This document shows, in pieces, positions 11,745 to 23,400 of a stretch of 64,000 nucleotides of DNA. The number at the start of each line of letters is the position of its first letter. Position 1 is the first letter of the stretch. The position numbers and the translations under genes are program-made. This DNA is from Eonycteris spelaea (taxonomy: Eukaryota > Chordata > Mammalia > Chiroptera > Pteropodidae): assembly GCA_003508835.1 (NCBI GenBank), contig PUFA01000007.1:12671001-12735000 (forward strand). Reading direction: 5' to 3'. The notes beneath the pieces are model-generated. The model saw nothing but the letters and a program-made list of their open reading frames with translations. It was not told where the DNA came from and did no database searches.

Positions 11745-14690
11745 ATTTGGACAGTGATGGGGGCCACGGGATTGAAAGAAGGGTAAATGTGAAAATTGTT
11801 TTCTTTTTCTTTTTTCTGCTATTTTCAGTATTTTTTCTGGAACTCCCTTCCATCTGTATAGTCATGCAAAAATTTAATACATTTTCTTATTGGATGACTG
11901 CTAGGGCAAAAAAAAAAATAGTTGTTTTCAATCTCTAGAATTTTGGGAAACAACTGGTTGCCACTTAAAGTAAGGTTTTCCTTCCCGCGTGTAACAAATC
12001 TGATTATATGGTGCTCAGTTGTACTTCAGATGACTTGTAATTTGCCCTCTTTGATTGTCAGAAAAGTTAGTGTCACTTTTCAAAGTCACATGACATCTCT
12101 CAGCATACAACATGGAGCGCAGAAGGTCTGATGGTTTTCCTACCGTTTGAGGTTTTGTTTGTGGTACATTTGAAGCAATTTTTTGTTATTGTTGCGACTG
12201 TTTTATTTGGGGGTAGATTTGAGGCTAACTGGAAGGAATTGATTGTACATTTTTCTTTCCCCATAGGAATACAAGTAAAATCTTTCAGACCTTGTTATCC
12301 TTGACACAATATCTTTACTAGTTGTTAGGGGACCATGCAGCCCCAAGACCTCACAGAGAGCAATTTAAGGTGTTAGCACAGCGTCTAGGCAACAGGAAGT
12401 GTAATAGCTTTGCATTTTTGCATGGAATGCCCTATTACATGACCACCAGGCCATGGAAGTTGTTGAAAGGAGCTGCTGATGGAGCAGTAGCTTAGCTGTA
12501 AGTCCCTCTCTTTCTCCCAGACTTTACTTCAATGCCTTTTGCCAGACGGAAGAATATACTAAAACTAGAGATGTATAAACACATAGCCAAAAGAAATAGA
12601 TCATTAAGATATTTACAGAAGTATTATGAGAGGAAAGAATTAATGTGGATTGTGCTGGTAGAATTTCAGATGAGTTGGGTTTATCTGAGGAAAGAATTCA
12701 AATGAGTGTTACAAGAAGTTTGACTCGAATAACTTCAAGTCACAGTGGGTAAAGCTTTGTCACTGCGGACAAAGCTGACAAAACCGACTGCAGGTAAGGG
12801 AAGGAGAGACAGGAGGCTCAGTTAACCTCACTCATTCTCTTTGCTCTGTTTAAGTTATCAGTAGAACTCACTTTCTTTATCCTTTCTTCCTTGTAAAAGT
12901 TTTAAGTACCGTAATGAATTCATGTGTGTTTTAGGCCTTCCCCCTTTTCCTAATTGTCATCATAATTTCTTTAAAAGGTAGAATATTTTTCTCCTACTTA
13001 AAAATATATCACAAGACAAATCAATAACAGCAAAGGAAACTTTCAAAGGAGGAAAAATTACTCACAGATTCCCCACATTAGTGCCTCAGCCATACAGATT
13101 TTCATCCGGTGGGAACACGGAACTTCCAATTTGGTGGTTAGCTATTATATATTTCGTATCAGTAATGCCCTCTTCCTCCCTATACCAGTGTTACTGGTCC
13201 ACACCACTTGTTACCAGTCTTTGGCAAGATAAATACAGAGACTAAAAGCGTAGAAACTGGAGCAGTTAGACATTGGCGGGACATCCAGATGTGTGTGATT
13301 TTGTCGCACAGAATGGGAACTAGACCAGTTTGGGTATGATTGAACCCATACAGTGAGTTGCAGATGGCATGCGCTGTAGAATCATGAATTGGTAGGTGAG
13401 ATCGAGGGATCATAACAAACAAAACAAATATGCAAACAAACCAACCACTGGTTCTTCGCCATGGATAGTGCCCTACGACTGGCGCTATTGTGTTATCACT
13501 TTTCCATTCATTAAGTTAGCAAAAGAAAAAAATCAATCTAACACAACCATTTTTAGGATTGGCCCTCCCTTCATATGTTTTTTTGTGTACCTTTTACAAA
13601 TAGGATTGTAATCACAATCCATCATGGCTTCTGAATTTTTAGATTCAGGTTCCTAGTTGACATACTATGGGCAATTTTTGTATATCATCTATTGTCTGAA
13701 TTAAAGATTTAGTAATCAGTTATACCTCCTAATTGTCTCTTATTTTAGGAAATTTTTTCTGCTTCTTCAACTCCAGTTAGTGTTTATAATATCCTAAGAT
13801 ACTTTTTGAGGGGGGAGGAGAGGAAGAACTCTTATTCTCTATTCTAAATTTTGTTGGTTTATTGTCATGAAGCCAATGAAGAACTGCTAGAAAATAATTA
13901 AAACATCTTAGGATTCTATTCTCATTGGGCCCAAGCATTACAGAAGATGCAGTTTTTATCTTCTGTTAGTTTTTTCTGTTTAGGTGAGATAAAATTCTCA
14001 CAAGTCACCAAGCTTACCTGGCGTGTGAGACTCCAGGTGGTGAGCTGGCCATCTGGTGAAATGGACATTACCTCCTACAAATAGGCATCTCTCGTGGTGG
14101 AATGCCATCCACAGGGCCATCGTTCTGAATCCCCCAGCTCTATCCATTGCCCCCTGGCCATCTGTTCTCTCCGACCACAAGGTTTATTTTGGCTTTGCAT
14201 GCTGACAGATGAGACCTCTTCTGAGTCACCTGTGCTCACCTTGGTCTTATTATTAAGCCTTGGCAACAGTTCCAGATCATACTCATTCAATTTTTGTGAA
14301 TTCAGAATGACAAAGATAAAGAACGAAGGAGAACATGGCCATGTTTTGTCACAGGCTGTGGCACCCCCGTTCCTCTTTGTTAGGGCTTATCTTGCCTGTG
14401 GGCTCAGCTTTCTGGTGATGGCATCATGATGTTAGCTCTTGCTGCAAAGAGCTCACCTCACTCATGCTGATAGGAGACTGACTTTTGATTCTTCGTGTTA
14501 GTTGCTTATCTCAAGCCATCATTAATAAGGGTGTTTAATAATCTGTTCTGAATTTATAATAGAAAAATAATTCCTAATAGTTTGACATAGTGTCATATAC
14601 TTTAACGATAATTTTGACAGTCTTGTTAGTTTTTGGCCTTTCAGGTACAGCACATCTTTAAGAGTCAATGATACTTGCAAATACATAGAA
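11745..14690. other. Unassigned sequence, no gene seen
   Basis: Nearly 3 kb without a repeat I recognise. It has an A run near 11909-11918 and CAAA-type runs near 13415-13440. Short frames are scattered and unconvincing. Being free of repeats, it is a reasonable place to look for conserved non-coding DNA. Confidence 0.45.
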
Positions 14691-14694
14691 ATCA

Positions 14695-14890
14695 ACCCAT
14701 CCAATATTTACTGAACATATATAACAAGCTAAATAAAGCCAGTGCTAGGTGAGGTTTCCAAAGTGGTACCAATAGTGCTTTTAAGGAAAAATATGCAAAG
14801 AGACAATTGCATGAAAATAGCTAATCGAATATGGAAGGTGAACCATCCAGGTGCAAAATAAGTGGAACAGAGAATAACTGTTAAAAGGCT
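14695..14890 (-). mobile_element. Weak L2 remnant
   Basis: A tccaatatttactgaaca block followed by gccagtgctaggtgaggtt resembles the reverse of the L2 3' end. The rest is too diverged to be sure. Confidence 0.35.
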
Positions 14891-15299
14891 TCATTCCATT
14901 TTTATTCCTCATGGACTGGACTGTCAAATTCAGCATCTGCTTTTCTCTGGGTTACCATCAGAATGGACTGGTGGGTCCCTAATGTTAAGAACCTGTCTGA
15001 AAGGGCAGTGATGCTGCTTGTCTGTGATCGTGGCCTAAGATGGTGCGAGAGGTCCACTGTGAACTCTTGAATTGTTGATTTTTACCAGTGCAGACCTTGG
15101 AGAATCAGGTGCCAGCAACAGAATCTTTAAAAGTGAAGTTGGCATTTTCCTTTTGAAATAATTCTTACCACAGCACATAATGGAAATTATGGAATACAAT
15201 TATCTTCAAACCATTCCTCGGTGAATTGCCTGAAACTGTAGAACTGAACAGCTGAACAGCTGTTCACTGAACTGCTGTGTGTCAGGTAAGTTATAGTGA

Positions 15300-15560
15300 A
15301 AGTCATAGTTTCCATTTATTCTGTCAGCCCTTACTATGTTCCTGACACGGTGTTGGGGGCCTGATGTGCTTATTGTGGCATTTAATCTTCACCGTCACTC
15401 TATGAAATGTGGCTATAATTATTCCCATTTTACAGATGGGGAAGCTGTGGCTTAGAGAAGTGATGTAACTTGCCCAGAACCATACAGCCTAATGATGTTG
15501 GATCTCTCCCTATGAACCCAAGGCCTGTGCTCTGTCCACTGCTATGCTAAATGCTCTCCA
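15300..15560 (-). mobile_element. MIR SINE
   Basis: Reverse MIR order is clear: gcatttaatcttcaccgtca (15379), cccattttacagatggggaag (15424), a tgtaacttgcccagaacca block (15465), and a tgaacccaaggcc segment (15513). Confidence 0.9.
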
Positions 15561-15564
15561 TGAT

Positions 15565-16265
15565 TGTACCTGCTTCCTTCTCTGCCCAGCGAGCCACACC
15601 CCACGCCTGAGGATGAGATAAAGCAGTTTTATCTGTTTGGCACATATTGTATGCTTTCTAGAGGCCTTTCACATCTGCTATTTCCACAGTATGATCTGGC
15701 CACAAAGTGGGTATGAGCTTGGCTTTGGCCATGAGGATATCTGCATTTGTGTCTCCTCATTTTGGATTTCAGATACACACTAAATGGTATTTATTTCCAA
15801 GCTCTTATTATCAGGGGTAATGAGAATAGAATAGATGGTGTTTTGACCCCCCATAGTCTTTAAAATTTAAGTACCTCTGGCAAGACTTCTCAAACATTTT
15901 ATGGAATTCTTCGCAATTCACACATACAGATCGAGTCCGTTGTGCTTTTGGTCTTATTTCAGCCGTTTAAAAACACATAGGAGAGAGTCTCACTGTGGCC
16001 GCATCTTAATGAAATTTAGATGCTGTGGGATATGTTTCTGAATTTGCCCTTTGAGCTTGGTGAGTTATGAATTTGTCTCGGGGACTCGTCATTTTCTCTG
16101 CCCTCGGTGACCACTACATTTCTTATGCTGGCATATCGGAAATAATGTTTTGGTTTGCAGCTATCTTTCATGGAATTCACATAAATTTACACCAGAGAAC
16201 TAGATTTGAGATGGCTGTTGAGAATTCCTTGCATCTACATACTCAGTTTAAAAATTTCCAGTAGG
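15565..16265. other. Unassigned sequence
   Basis: No recognised repeat or exon. The open frame at 16067-16264 (65 codons) has no recognisable motif. Confidence 0.45.
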
Positions 16266-16269
16266 TTTC

Positions 16270-16335
16270 TAATTCATTCATCTAGCCAACAGTAATTATG
16301 GAGTGCCTACTGTGTGTCAAGTGCTGTGCTCTCTT
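16270..16335 (-). mobile_element. L2 3' tip
   Basis: attcattcatctagccaaca followed by ggagtgcctactgtgtgtca and gtgctgtgct is the reverse complement of the L2 3' end. Confidence 0.7.
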
Positions 16336-16439
16336 GGACCTGAAGGCTCACCATTACTCTTGTTCAGCCCGTTTTTCCGTTGAATAGGATTAAGGAATAA
16401 AATTGCCCTTTAAAACATTTTCTAGCTTTGACTCTCATA

Positions 16440-16605
16440 TTCTTCTAACAGTTAACCAGGGATGAAGAGAGTGAATAGCATAAATCCCATTTTCTAGATG
16501 AGTAACTTCAGGCACAGAGAGATTAAATGGCTTGTGCGCGGTCACTCCGCTGGTTACTGAAGGAGTCGGACCTGGAGCCCGAGGGTTGTGTGTCCTTGTG
16601 CACCT
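16440..16605 (-). mobile_element. MIR SINE
   Basis: cccattttctagatgagtaac, then cacagagagattaaatgg and a ggtcactccgctggttac block give the reverse MIR core. The tRNA-like end is present but poorly kept. Confidence 0.75.
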
Positions 16606-16849
16606 TACCCTGGCCGGAGCAGTGCCCCTTTGCATCACTAGAAGGCAAAAGGGGAGAATAGATTGTAAGTGGATGAGGAGGAAGTTACGGGTGAATGTGC
16701 ATGGTATTTTGGGTTCTGCAGTGAGGATGCTTATTTTCTGGCATTCCCTGGAGCGTGGGTGGGAAGCCGTTTTGCATTTTTCTGCTTTTCCTCACAACCT
16801 TTATTCTTTCACTCTCATACAGAGCCTCCTCTTCCATTGAACGTCCTGC

Positions 16850-18270
16850 CTTCCCCCTTGTTGCTGTCACCTTCTGATTTCACAAGCAGCTGGCTTCTCG
16901 TTTATTGAGGACTCGACACTGCTCACAGTTTTCCATGCCATGTCCATCAGTGCAAGCCACACCAGGATCCACGTGGATGACCCACCCTCTTCCCATCCCA
17001 GCCTCAAAGCTTCTTGACTGCTTAATTGGAACCATCTTTATTTTCACCTTATTTCTGCCACCGTTCCCCAATGGCCACGCCCTGGACCGCCCTCTGGAGC
17101 GTGCTCCCCGCCCTGAACTCTCAGACTCCAGTATGGCATTCTGTCCACGACCTCTTATCATTCCCGTGCTCCCTCCCTTATTCCCACTTTACCTACTTTT
17201 TGGCTTCTCTGAGGTTTCAACCCCTCTACTTCTGACTTTTATCTTGTGCATGTGCCCCATCGTGCTTCTTTTTCCTTCCTGTCCAGCCCAGGCCCTGTGC
17301 CTGTCTCAGCCCCTTGTGTCTCTCCACCTGCATCCCCTCAGCCTTGGGGTAGTCCAGCCATTCACTGTCTCCTTCAACCTGCAGGCTGCAGAATGCATAA
17401 CAATGCAACCGGGATTTTGGTGTTCTTATGATTCTTGTTTCCAGCATCTCTGTGGTCAACCGGTCCAACAATGTTCCCCTCAACGAAGTTGAGACTTGCC
17501 ATCCCTTCCTGGATTCCTCATCATTGCCACTTTCCATTGTCCCGAATGGCTTTTTTAAATGCCCATGGCTCTCCTTGAGCCTTCTAACCTGCTTCTGGCC
17601 TTCCAGTCCACCTTTTTGGTCGATGACTTTTCAAACGATGACTTTGCAATAGATGACTTCTATAGCACCTTCTTCATCTGCTCACCCTTTAAGGGTGGGT
17701 ATGCCCCAAGATTCTGTCTTAGTCTTCTTGTCTCCTAGCTTCATCCACATCTAGGGGCAGATGACTCACAATAATCCACCTTTAGCGGAGCTTCTGCTGC
17801 ACTCCTTCACTGTTCTTCTCTCCTGCGGACACTTCCAGTCAGCTGCTCTCTAGTCAGCACACACTCAGCTGCCTTCCAACCTGATCTCCTCACCTGGTCC
17901 TCCTCTGTATGCTCAGCCTCGGTGAATGGCGCCTCTGTCTACTTGGCCACACAATTCAGACGCCAGAGTCGTGCTAGACGCCTTCCTCTCGTTCAGTCAG
18001 CACATCTCATTGACCCTGTCAGTTCTGGCTCCTTTTATTTCCTGTGTCTACTGCCTCTTTCTACGGCCTTTACCAAGACCCTGTGATTTCTCATTTGGAT
18101 GATTTCTGTAGCCTCCTTTCTGGTCTCCTTCCTCCTTCCCACCCCAGCCCATCCTCCATAGATCTTTCTAAATCATGAAAGAAATCATATGTCCTTCCTC
18201 ACTCTCAGGCGGAAAACTGTATCCAGCCCACAGATATCTTTAATTTGACTCATTGTGTTATCCTGCACCA
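16850..18270 (+). mobile_element. Long L2-type LINE fragment
   Basis: This 1.4 kb pyrimidine-rich stretch follows the L2 ORF2-to-3' order. There is a ggatccacgtggatgaccca segment near 16965 and a cctcggtgaatggcgcctctg block near 17917. After it come tttggatgatttctgtagcc (18094), ggtctccttcctccttccc (18121) and a tctttctaaatcatg block (18163). The 195-codon frame at 16905-17492 lies within it and has no conserved LINE motif that I can see, so I treat it as a by-product of the composition. Confidence 0.62.
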
Positions 18271-18311
18271 TGTTTAAAAGCAATTTTCTTTGGGCTTTAC
18301 TTGCTTATATT

Positions 18312-18320
18312 AAGAATCAG
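18312..18320 (+). repeat. Upstream target duplication of the 5S SINE
   Basis: aagaatcag here pairs with aagatcag at 18548-18555 (one base indel). The last g may also be the first base of the 5S part. Confidence 0.75.
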
Positions 18321-18547
18321 TCCACGACCATGCCACCCCGAACAAGCCCGATCCTGTCTGATCTTGGAAGCTAAGCAGGGTTGGGCCTGGTTCGTACTTG
18401 GATGGGAGACCACCTAGGAAGATCAGATGCTGTAGGTGTAAAAAATAAAATAAAAAAGTAAGGGATTGTAAGGTGACAAGTTCCTTGCAATCTGTGAGGT
18501 CAACTAAGGGTTGCCTTGCCTAAAAAAAACAAAAAAAACAAAAAAAC
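18320..18547 (+). mobile_element. 5S rRNA-derived SINE (MEG-R type)
   Basis: Positions 18320-18437 align end to end with mammalian 5S rRNA. A hand count gives about 17 differences over 116 bases, roughly 85% identity. The internal Pol III control region is the best kept part: box A aagctaagcagggtt at 18368-18382 and box C acttggatgggagacc around 18397-18412. An A-rich linker (18440-18457) leads into about 65 bp of non-5S sequence, then a second CAAAAAAAA-type tail to 18547. Matching duplications flank the whole unit, so it inserted as one piece and is not a plain 5S pseudogene. The two-part body fits the longer fruit-bat MEG-RL form; that name is inferred. Confidence 0.85.
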
Positions 18548-18555
18548 AAGATCAG

Positions 18556-19077
18556 AAAATTTCACCTAAGATCTCTAGATTTCTGGATTATCTTTAAAAG
18601 CTAGAAGTCCTCCATTCTCCCCTCCCCCAGGAAGCAGCTAGCTGGACAGGGGGACAACTCTGCCCCTTAGAGGGATGTGTCCTCTCCAGGTAGCCAAAGA
18701 CCCCACCTTTCCAGGAAGGCTTCACTCACTTATGCCACCCCCTGACTCCTGCAGCATGGAGTTGGTGAGCTTTGGTTTGTGACGTGAAGTTGGGCCTTCA
18801 CTAGTTGCAGTCCTTGTACCCTGTGTCCCCCGAGCTTAGTTTTTTGGAGCACCTCGGACTCAGCCTTCTGTTCACACCTCTGTCTCGGTGCATGTCCCTC
18901 CTCTGGTTAAAACTCACACGAGAGGCGATAGATAGTCTTTTCTGAGGATCTTGGCCACCAAATAAGATGGCAGTTTCATCCTTAGTCATTTCGATTAGGG
19001 GTCTGTGAATCCCTAGAGTATTTTTTTTCTACATTATTTTTATAGCCATGCACAATAAGAACTGTATTTTACATTTC
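18556..19077. other. Unassigned sequence
   Basis: No repeat or exon recognised. The minus-strand frame at 18801-18989 has no motif. Confidence 0.45.
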
Positions 19078-19250
19078 GATCCAGCACACATACACAAATA
19101 CACACACATACACACCACAACTAAAAAAAAAAAGTGTCAGAAAGTAAACTTCCCGTTACCTCTCTTCTTTCTTCCTTCCCTTTTCCTCTTTTTTTTTTTT
19201 TTTTCCATTTTCCATCTTTCTCTTCCTACCTTTCTTCCTTTTCCTTACAG
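19078..19250. repeat. CA-rich then CT-rich low-complexity tracts
   Basis: An imperfect CA stretch lies at 19084-19118, an A run at 19121-19132, and a long pyrimidine tract of CTTT, CTTC and T runs at 19160-19250. Confidence 0.85.
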
Positions 19251-19325
19251 GCTGATCATGACCCACCAAATTGACTTAATGATCCAGTAATGGGTCACAA
19301 TCCATTCTTTGAAAAACACTGCCCT
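19245..19325. mobile_element. End of a hAT (Charlie-type) element
   Basis: catgacccaccaaattgac, then agtaatgggtcacaatcc and tttgaaaaacactgcc match the terminal part of a hAT-Charlie repeat. A sibling copy with more of its body lies at 31605-31850. Confidence 0.55.
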
Positions 19326-19779
19326 GGTGGGAGGTGTCTGTCGATCCTTAGAATTATATGCTTAAATTCAGTGTAGACCATACCTGTGCTTCTCCGAGAG
19401 AAAGGAATTTCCTTACCAGTCAGCTTTCCGAGGGGCCCGATGAAAACATATTTCAAAACCACTGATGTAGATATTTTATTTTCATTGAGATTTGACATCA
19501 CCAGTTTCATGCACCAAGCACTGAAATTAGCGATAATTATTTTGAATATAGGCCCTTTGTGTCAGCTCCTGTACTGTTTGTTGTTAAATGAAGTTAATAT
19601 TTGCAGACTCTTAGGGAGGTTGAATTGGATCCTTTAAATCTCGTGTACACATGGGAAGGTGAAAAGCTGGGTGAGGCATCATAAAAAGGATTTACTTGGT
19701 GAAGGAGGTTTAATAAAACCTTTATTTAAAGTCAGATAAAATAACAACCCAGGGAAATTTTTTTCTTTTGGTTTATATC

Positions 19780-20010
19780 AAATCATTTATTCAACAACTG
19801 CCCTTGGTAATTAATTTTAAAGAGAATGATGGTGAACAGAATAAACATTCTTGCCCTCAAGGGTCTTTAATCCAGAAAAAAAGAATGAGAAATAAAAATA
19901 GCATTGATTATAAACAGAATAAATATCATACATGCATTGATGCCAAAATAGATCATAGAAAAACTTAGGTTTGTAGAGGGGTTGTGTAGGAAGATAAAAG
20001 AAAAGAAGTG
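19780..20010 (-). mobile_element. L2 3' region
   Basis: atcatttattcaacaactgc, then gatggtgaacagaataaaca and cttgccctcaagggtctt is the reverse of the L2 3' tail. The A/T-rich continuation to 20010 is less certain. Confidence 0.65.
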
Positions 20011-20014
20011 ACAT

Positions 20015-21069
20015 GGCCAAAATTGTTTTGAGCTACAAAATTACTAAGCAGTGGTTTGAGTAACAAGAGAATTCACATGAAACTGCCATAATCAGTTAAC
20101 AGGATTTCCAGATTAAATACCCTCTGGTAATGTCTTTCCTGTTATTACCCTACACATTTGGTTTTTGAAAGAACCAAAAGCCGCTTGAGGAATAGTATTT
20201 CCTCCGTGTTCTTGGTATCATTAGCCCTGTTTTTAGAAGAAGGCTCTATGTCAATAGGCCTATGGACCTGGCCTGCTGTAAGGAAGGTTTAATGGTTTCT
20301 CCAAGTAGAAAGATTTTTTATTACCTGTGTGTACCACTTCTTTGAGTGATTCGGCAGATGGAACAAAACTAATTCATTCAGTCAAAGAATGAAAAATGAT
20401 CATTATGATGAGTCTTCCTTTTTTGCTTTTGTAACACAATTACAATTTTATTATATATATATATGTTTGTGTGTGTTTTGGTTTTAGAAAACCATGTTCC
20501 TTCCGCCCTCCCCTAACCACCAAAGGCTGGCATGCAGAGAAAAGGGAAAAACATAATCCAGAATCCCAGGACCTCAAAATACCTGCTGTTTGTGTTTCTG
20601 TTAGTAACTGGTGTTGCTTTAATTTGCTGGGCTCCCTTTCAGAATGGCTGGGAGGGGAGGGGGCTCCTGCGGGCTCCCACTTATGGTTCACACGTGCACA
20701 GGCCATATGGCCACATGGATGTGCTGTGCAGGGGAGGAGTGGCTGCCGGACCCCTCGGCTTTCTATTTGCTGTCTCTGTTTTCAAATGATCTTTGGTCCA
20801 AATTGTATGACCTCGTATGTCTCATAGACAGGTGGACGTAGATGGGGGGCTGGAGCATAAGCTCACCCTTGCTGATGCCGTGTTGTAATCTGGCAGAGAG
20901 CAAAGCTCCCCAGGGCCCTGAAATTCCGGGAGGCCTGACCTCTGCTGTCCGCCCTCACCCCACGCCGTACTGAAGGGATTACTTCTTACTGCGTCCTCCT
21001 TCACAAGTCTAACTCTAACGGAAGGATCAGGGCGTCTTCAGGATGCAGTTACTTTGCTGCTGCTCCTTT
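20015..21069. other. Unassigned sequence
   Basis: No recognised repeat except a short TA run at 20450-20463. The frame at 20471-20827 (118 codons) overlaps other frames in the same GC-richer patch and shows no domain. Confidence 0.45.
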
Positions 21070-21075
21070 GGATTC

Positions 21076-21106
21076 TTCTTCTTCTTCTTCTTTTTTTTTT
21101 TTTTTG
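21076..21106. repeat. CTT microsatellite and T run
   Basis: Five to six CTT units run directly into a T tract. Confidence 0.9.
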
Positions 21107-21908
21107 GCAACTCTTTAGTTAACCTTTGCTTTCATATACCCAGGTGTCAGATGAGGTCTTCTTGCCCCTCAAGCCCTACTTAGATGGGCTCCGCCGCCCT
21201 GTTACCAGCTGGCGAAGTATAATGCAAATGCCTCAACAGCTTATGTTCTGCTCTCACTTCTGCCTTTGAGCTTCTGCTTCCACAGAATGACCCAGTTTGT
21301 GTCGGGGCTTTCTCTCCTTGTTCTCCGCACGTCCACCTAGATAATGTGGAGTTCGGTCTTTTCTCTTAATGTCTTACAATAACCCACCTGAACTCAGCAT
21401 TTACAATTACACGGAAGGCTTTATTTTTTTTTTAATTTAATTTTATTTTTCAAATCGCATCCCCAGAACTTTAATTTTTGACTGTCTTCAGCCATTTTGC
21501 CTACTTCCCTCACCCCAAGGCCATGACTCTGGCACCCACCAATCTGTTCTCTGTTTCTATGGATTTTTTTTTTTTTTTTAAAGATTCTACATATAAGTGA
21601 GATCATTCGGTATTTGTCTTTTTCTGTCTGACTGATTTTGCTTAGCATAATGCCTTCAATTCAAGGTCTTTCTGTGTCGTCACAGAGATTTCCTTATTTT
21701 TTATGGCTGAATAATATTCTGATGTGCTGTGTGTGTTGTGTGCGTGTATACATATTCTTTATCCATTTGTGCATTGATGGACACTTAGGTTGTTTCTATT
21801 TCTTGGCTACTGTAAATAAAGCTACAGTGAACACGGCTGCATACATCTCTTCGAGACAGTGATTTTGTTTCCTTTGGATGTATACCCATAAGTGGAGTTG
21901 CTGGATTA

Positions 21909-22140
21909 TTTTTTTCTCCCCTCTTTCTCCCCCATTTCTACCCCTGACCTATGGATGTTGCTGTTTCCCCTTAAGAACTGGATCTCTGAAGGCGGGGCGT
22001 CTTCTCCCACATGCTGCTGGCGGGGGACCTGGGGCCTGGCACACCCGGGGCCTGGCCTGTAGCTCCACCTGGGGCACGAACCCAGGACCTTCTGCGTGTA
22101 AAGCAGATGCGCTGACCACTACACTATGGAGCCACTCCCT
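21909..22140 (-). mobile_element. tRNA-Val-headed SINE nested in L1
   Basis: Read on the minus strand, a tRNA-like head (22133-22062) is followed by about 140 bp of unrelated, GC-rich body and a short purine/A-rich tail that reads as T-rich at 21907-21916. L1 sequence resumes on both sides, so this is an insertion. The Pol III A box (tagtgtagtgg) is intact and the B box (ggttcgtgccc) has about two changes. The target duplication is unclear because the flanks are T-rich. It may belong to the fruit-bat MEG-T2 group; that is inference. Confidence 0.75.
22062..22133 (-). pseudogene. tRNA-Val(TAC)-like head of the SINE
   Basis: The minus strand folds as a tRNA. The 7 bp acceptor ggctcca pairs with tggagct. 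The D stem is gtgt/gcgc, the anticodon stem tctgc/gcaga holds loop tttacac (anticodon TAC), and the T stem is ctggg/cccag. One extra G lies between the T stem and the acceptor stem. That insertion, the SINE body that follows and the lack of an immediate T-run terminator argue against a working tRNA gene. Confidence 0.7.
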
Positions 22141-22669
22141 AGTTTTATTTTTAATTTTTTGAGGTCCCTGAATACTCTTTGCCATAGTGGCTGTACCCAT
22201 TTACATTTCCATCAACAATACAAACGAATTTTTTATTTCAGATATCTTCTCCAACACTTGTTATTTCTTATCTTTTTGCTGATGGTCATTCTGTGAGGTG
22301 ATATCCCATTGTAGTGTTGATTTTCCTTTCCTTAACGATTAGTCTTGTTGAAGCACCTTTTCCTGTACGTCTTGGCCATTTGTATGTCTTCTTTGGAAAA
22401 GAAAAAACATTTATTCAGTTCCTCTGCCCAGTTTTTAAAACAAATTGTTTGTTCTTTTGCTATTTGGTTGTATGAGTTTGTATATTTTGAACTTATATCA
22501 GATATATGGTATCTGATCATCAGATATATGATTTGCAGATATTTCCTCCTTTCCACAGGTTGCCTTTTCATTTCGTTAATGGTTTCCTTTGCTGGGCAGA
22601 AGCTTTTTCAGTTTGATGTAGTCCCACCTGTTTGTTTTCGCTTTTCTTGGCTTTGGGAAGTAGACTCTA

Positions 22670-23239
22670 ATGATAGTTGGGAAGGTCAAAGAATTTGTAC
22701 TGCAGCAAGCAAATGGCTTTAAAAAGTTCCTGCTGTGTCCCTGTTCTGGAGAATTTTTTGGCCAACTCGAAAAAACCCTCAGCCTTCTCCCATCTTTCTA
22801 TCTTTTCTCTTCTCTTTTATTTCTACCCCTCCCCCCCAAACGCCTCATCAGTTTTCAGTCAGAGCTGTTGAACTTTCGTTGGTCAGTTTTTACTCTCAGT
22901 GATCCCTGCCTGTGGGATCTCAGCTTCCAAGCTTAAGAAGCTCATCGTTTTTTTTTTTTTTTTCCCTCTTCCTAAACAAGATAGTTTTCTTCTTAAGGGC
23001 TCTTAGGATAATAGAAATTTCATCCAGTTGCTTAATTATGTGCTTTCAGGAGTGGGGGAAAAACACTCAATGAATTCTACCCCTCTGAACTAAGGAACAG
23101 ATATTGGTTGTATACAAAATAGAAAGGTTGGAAAGTGTCTTTTGTAGCATGTTCTTCACCAAAACACATAATAACTGAGCTAATATGTTCTGGAGCTAGG
23201 AAGGAAGTTAATTTAACCAGTAACTGGTTAGGGACGGGC
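22670..23239. other. Unassigned sequence
   Basis: No recognised repeat other than a T run at 22949-22965 and C-rich patches near 22826. No exon seen. Confidence 0.45.
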
Positions 23240-23400
23240 AAAGGAGAGTAGAGAACTAAATTCTGAGCTGGAAGTGAAGTGCAGGGGGCTGCCATTTATC
23301 AGCTGTGTGGCCTTGGCTTTGGACCAGTCACTTGCCTCTGTTTCCCCATTTGCAAACATGGGTTCAGTGGTTTCTAATGTCTTCCTACGCTAAATCTATA
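23240..23400 (+). mobile_element. MIR SINE, partial
   Basis: cagctgtgtggccttggctt, then gtcacttgcctctgtttcccc and atttgcaaacatggg is the forward MIR core. Confidence 0.8.

Larger units (their letters stand above)
21430..22665 (-). mobile_element. L1 3' UTR and distal ORF2, interrupted by a SINE
   Basis: Antisense L1 markers run in order. They are agattctacatataagtgag (21583), the gcttagcataatgccttcaa block (21639), gctgaataatattctgatg (21705) and tgtatacccataagtggag (21878). After the SINE come tttttaattttttgaggtcc (22147), ccatagtggctgtacccat (22181) and gcagaagctttttcagtttga (22598). It is less diverged than the L1 at 1128-3800 but still broken. The SINE at 21909-22140 splits it. Confidence 0.88.

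Noticed and set aside
15254..15265. Palindrome gaacagctgttc as a steroid-receptor site
   Set aside because: The half-sites are spaced by two bases, not the three needed, and there is no supporting context; it may only be an E-box.
16905..17492. 195-codon open frame on the plus strand, hydrophobic
   Set aside because: It lies in pyrimidine-rich L2-type LINE sequence; the hydrophobic residues follow from the base composition.
18320..18437. Functional 5S rRNA gene
   Set aside because: About 15% divergence, no T-run terminator at the 3' end, and a SINE-like tail and target duplication.
22062..22133. Functional tRNA-Val gene
   Set aside because: There is an extra base before the acceptor stem, the B box is altered, the SINE body follows directly and no terminator was seen.
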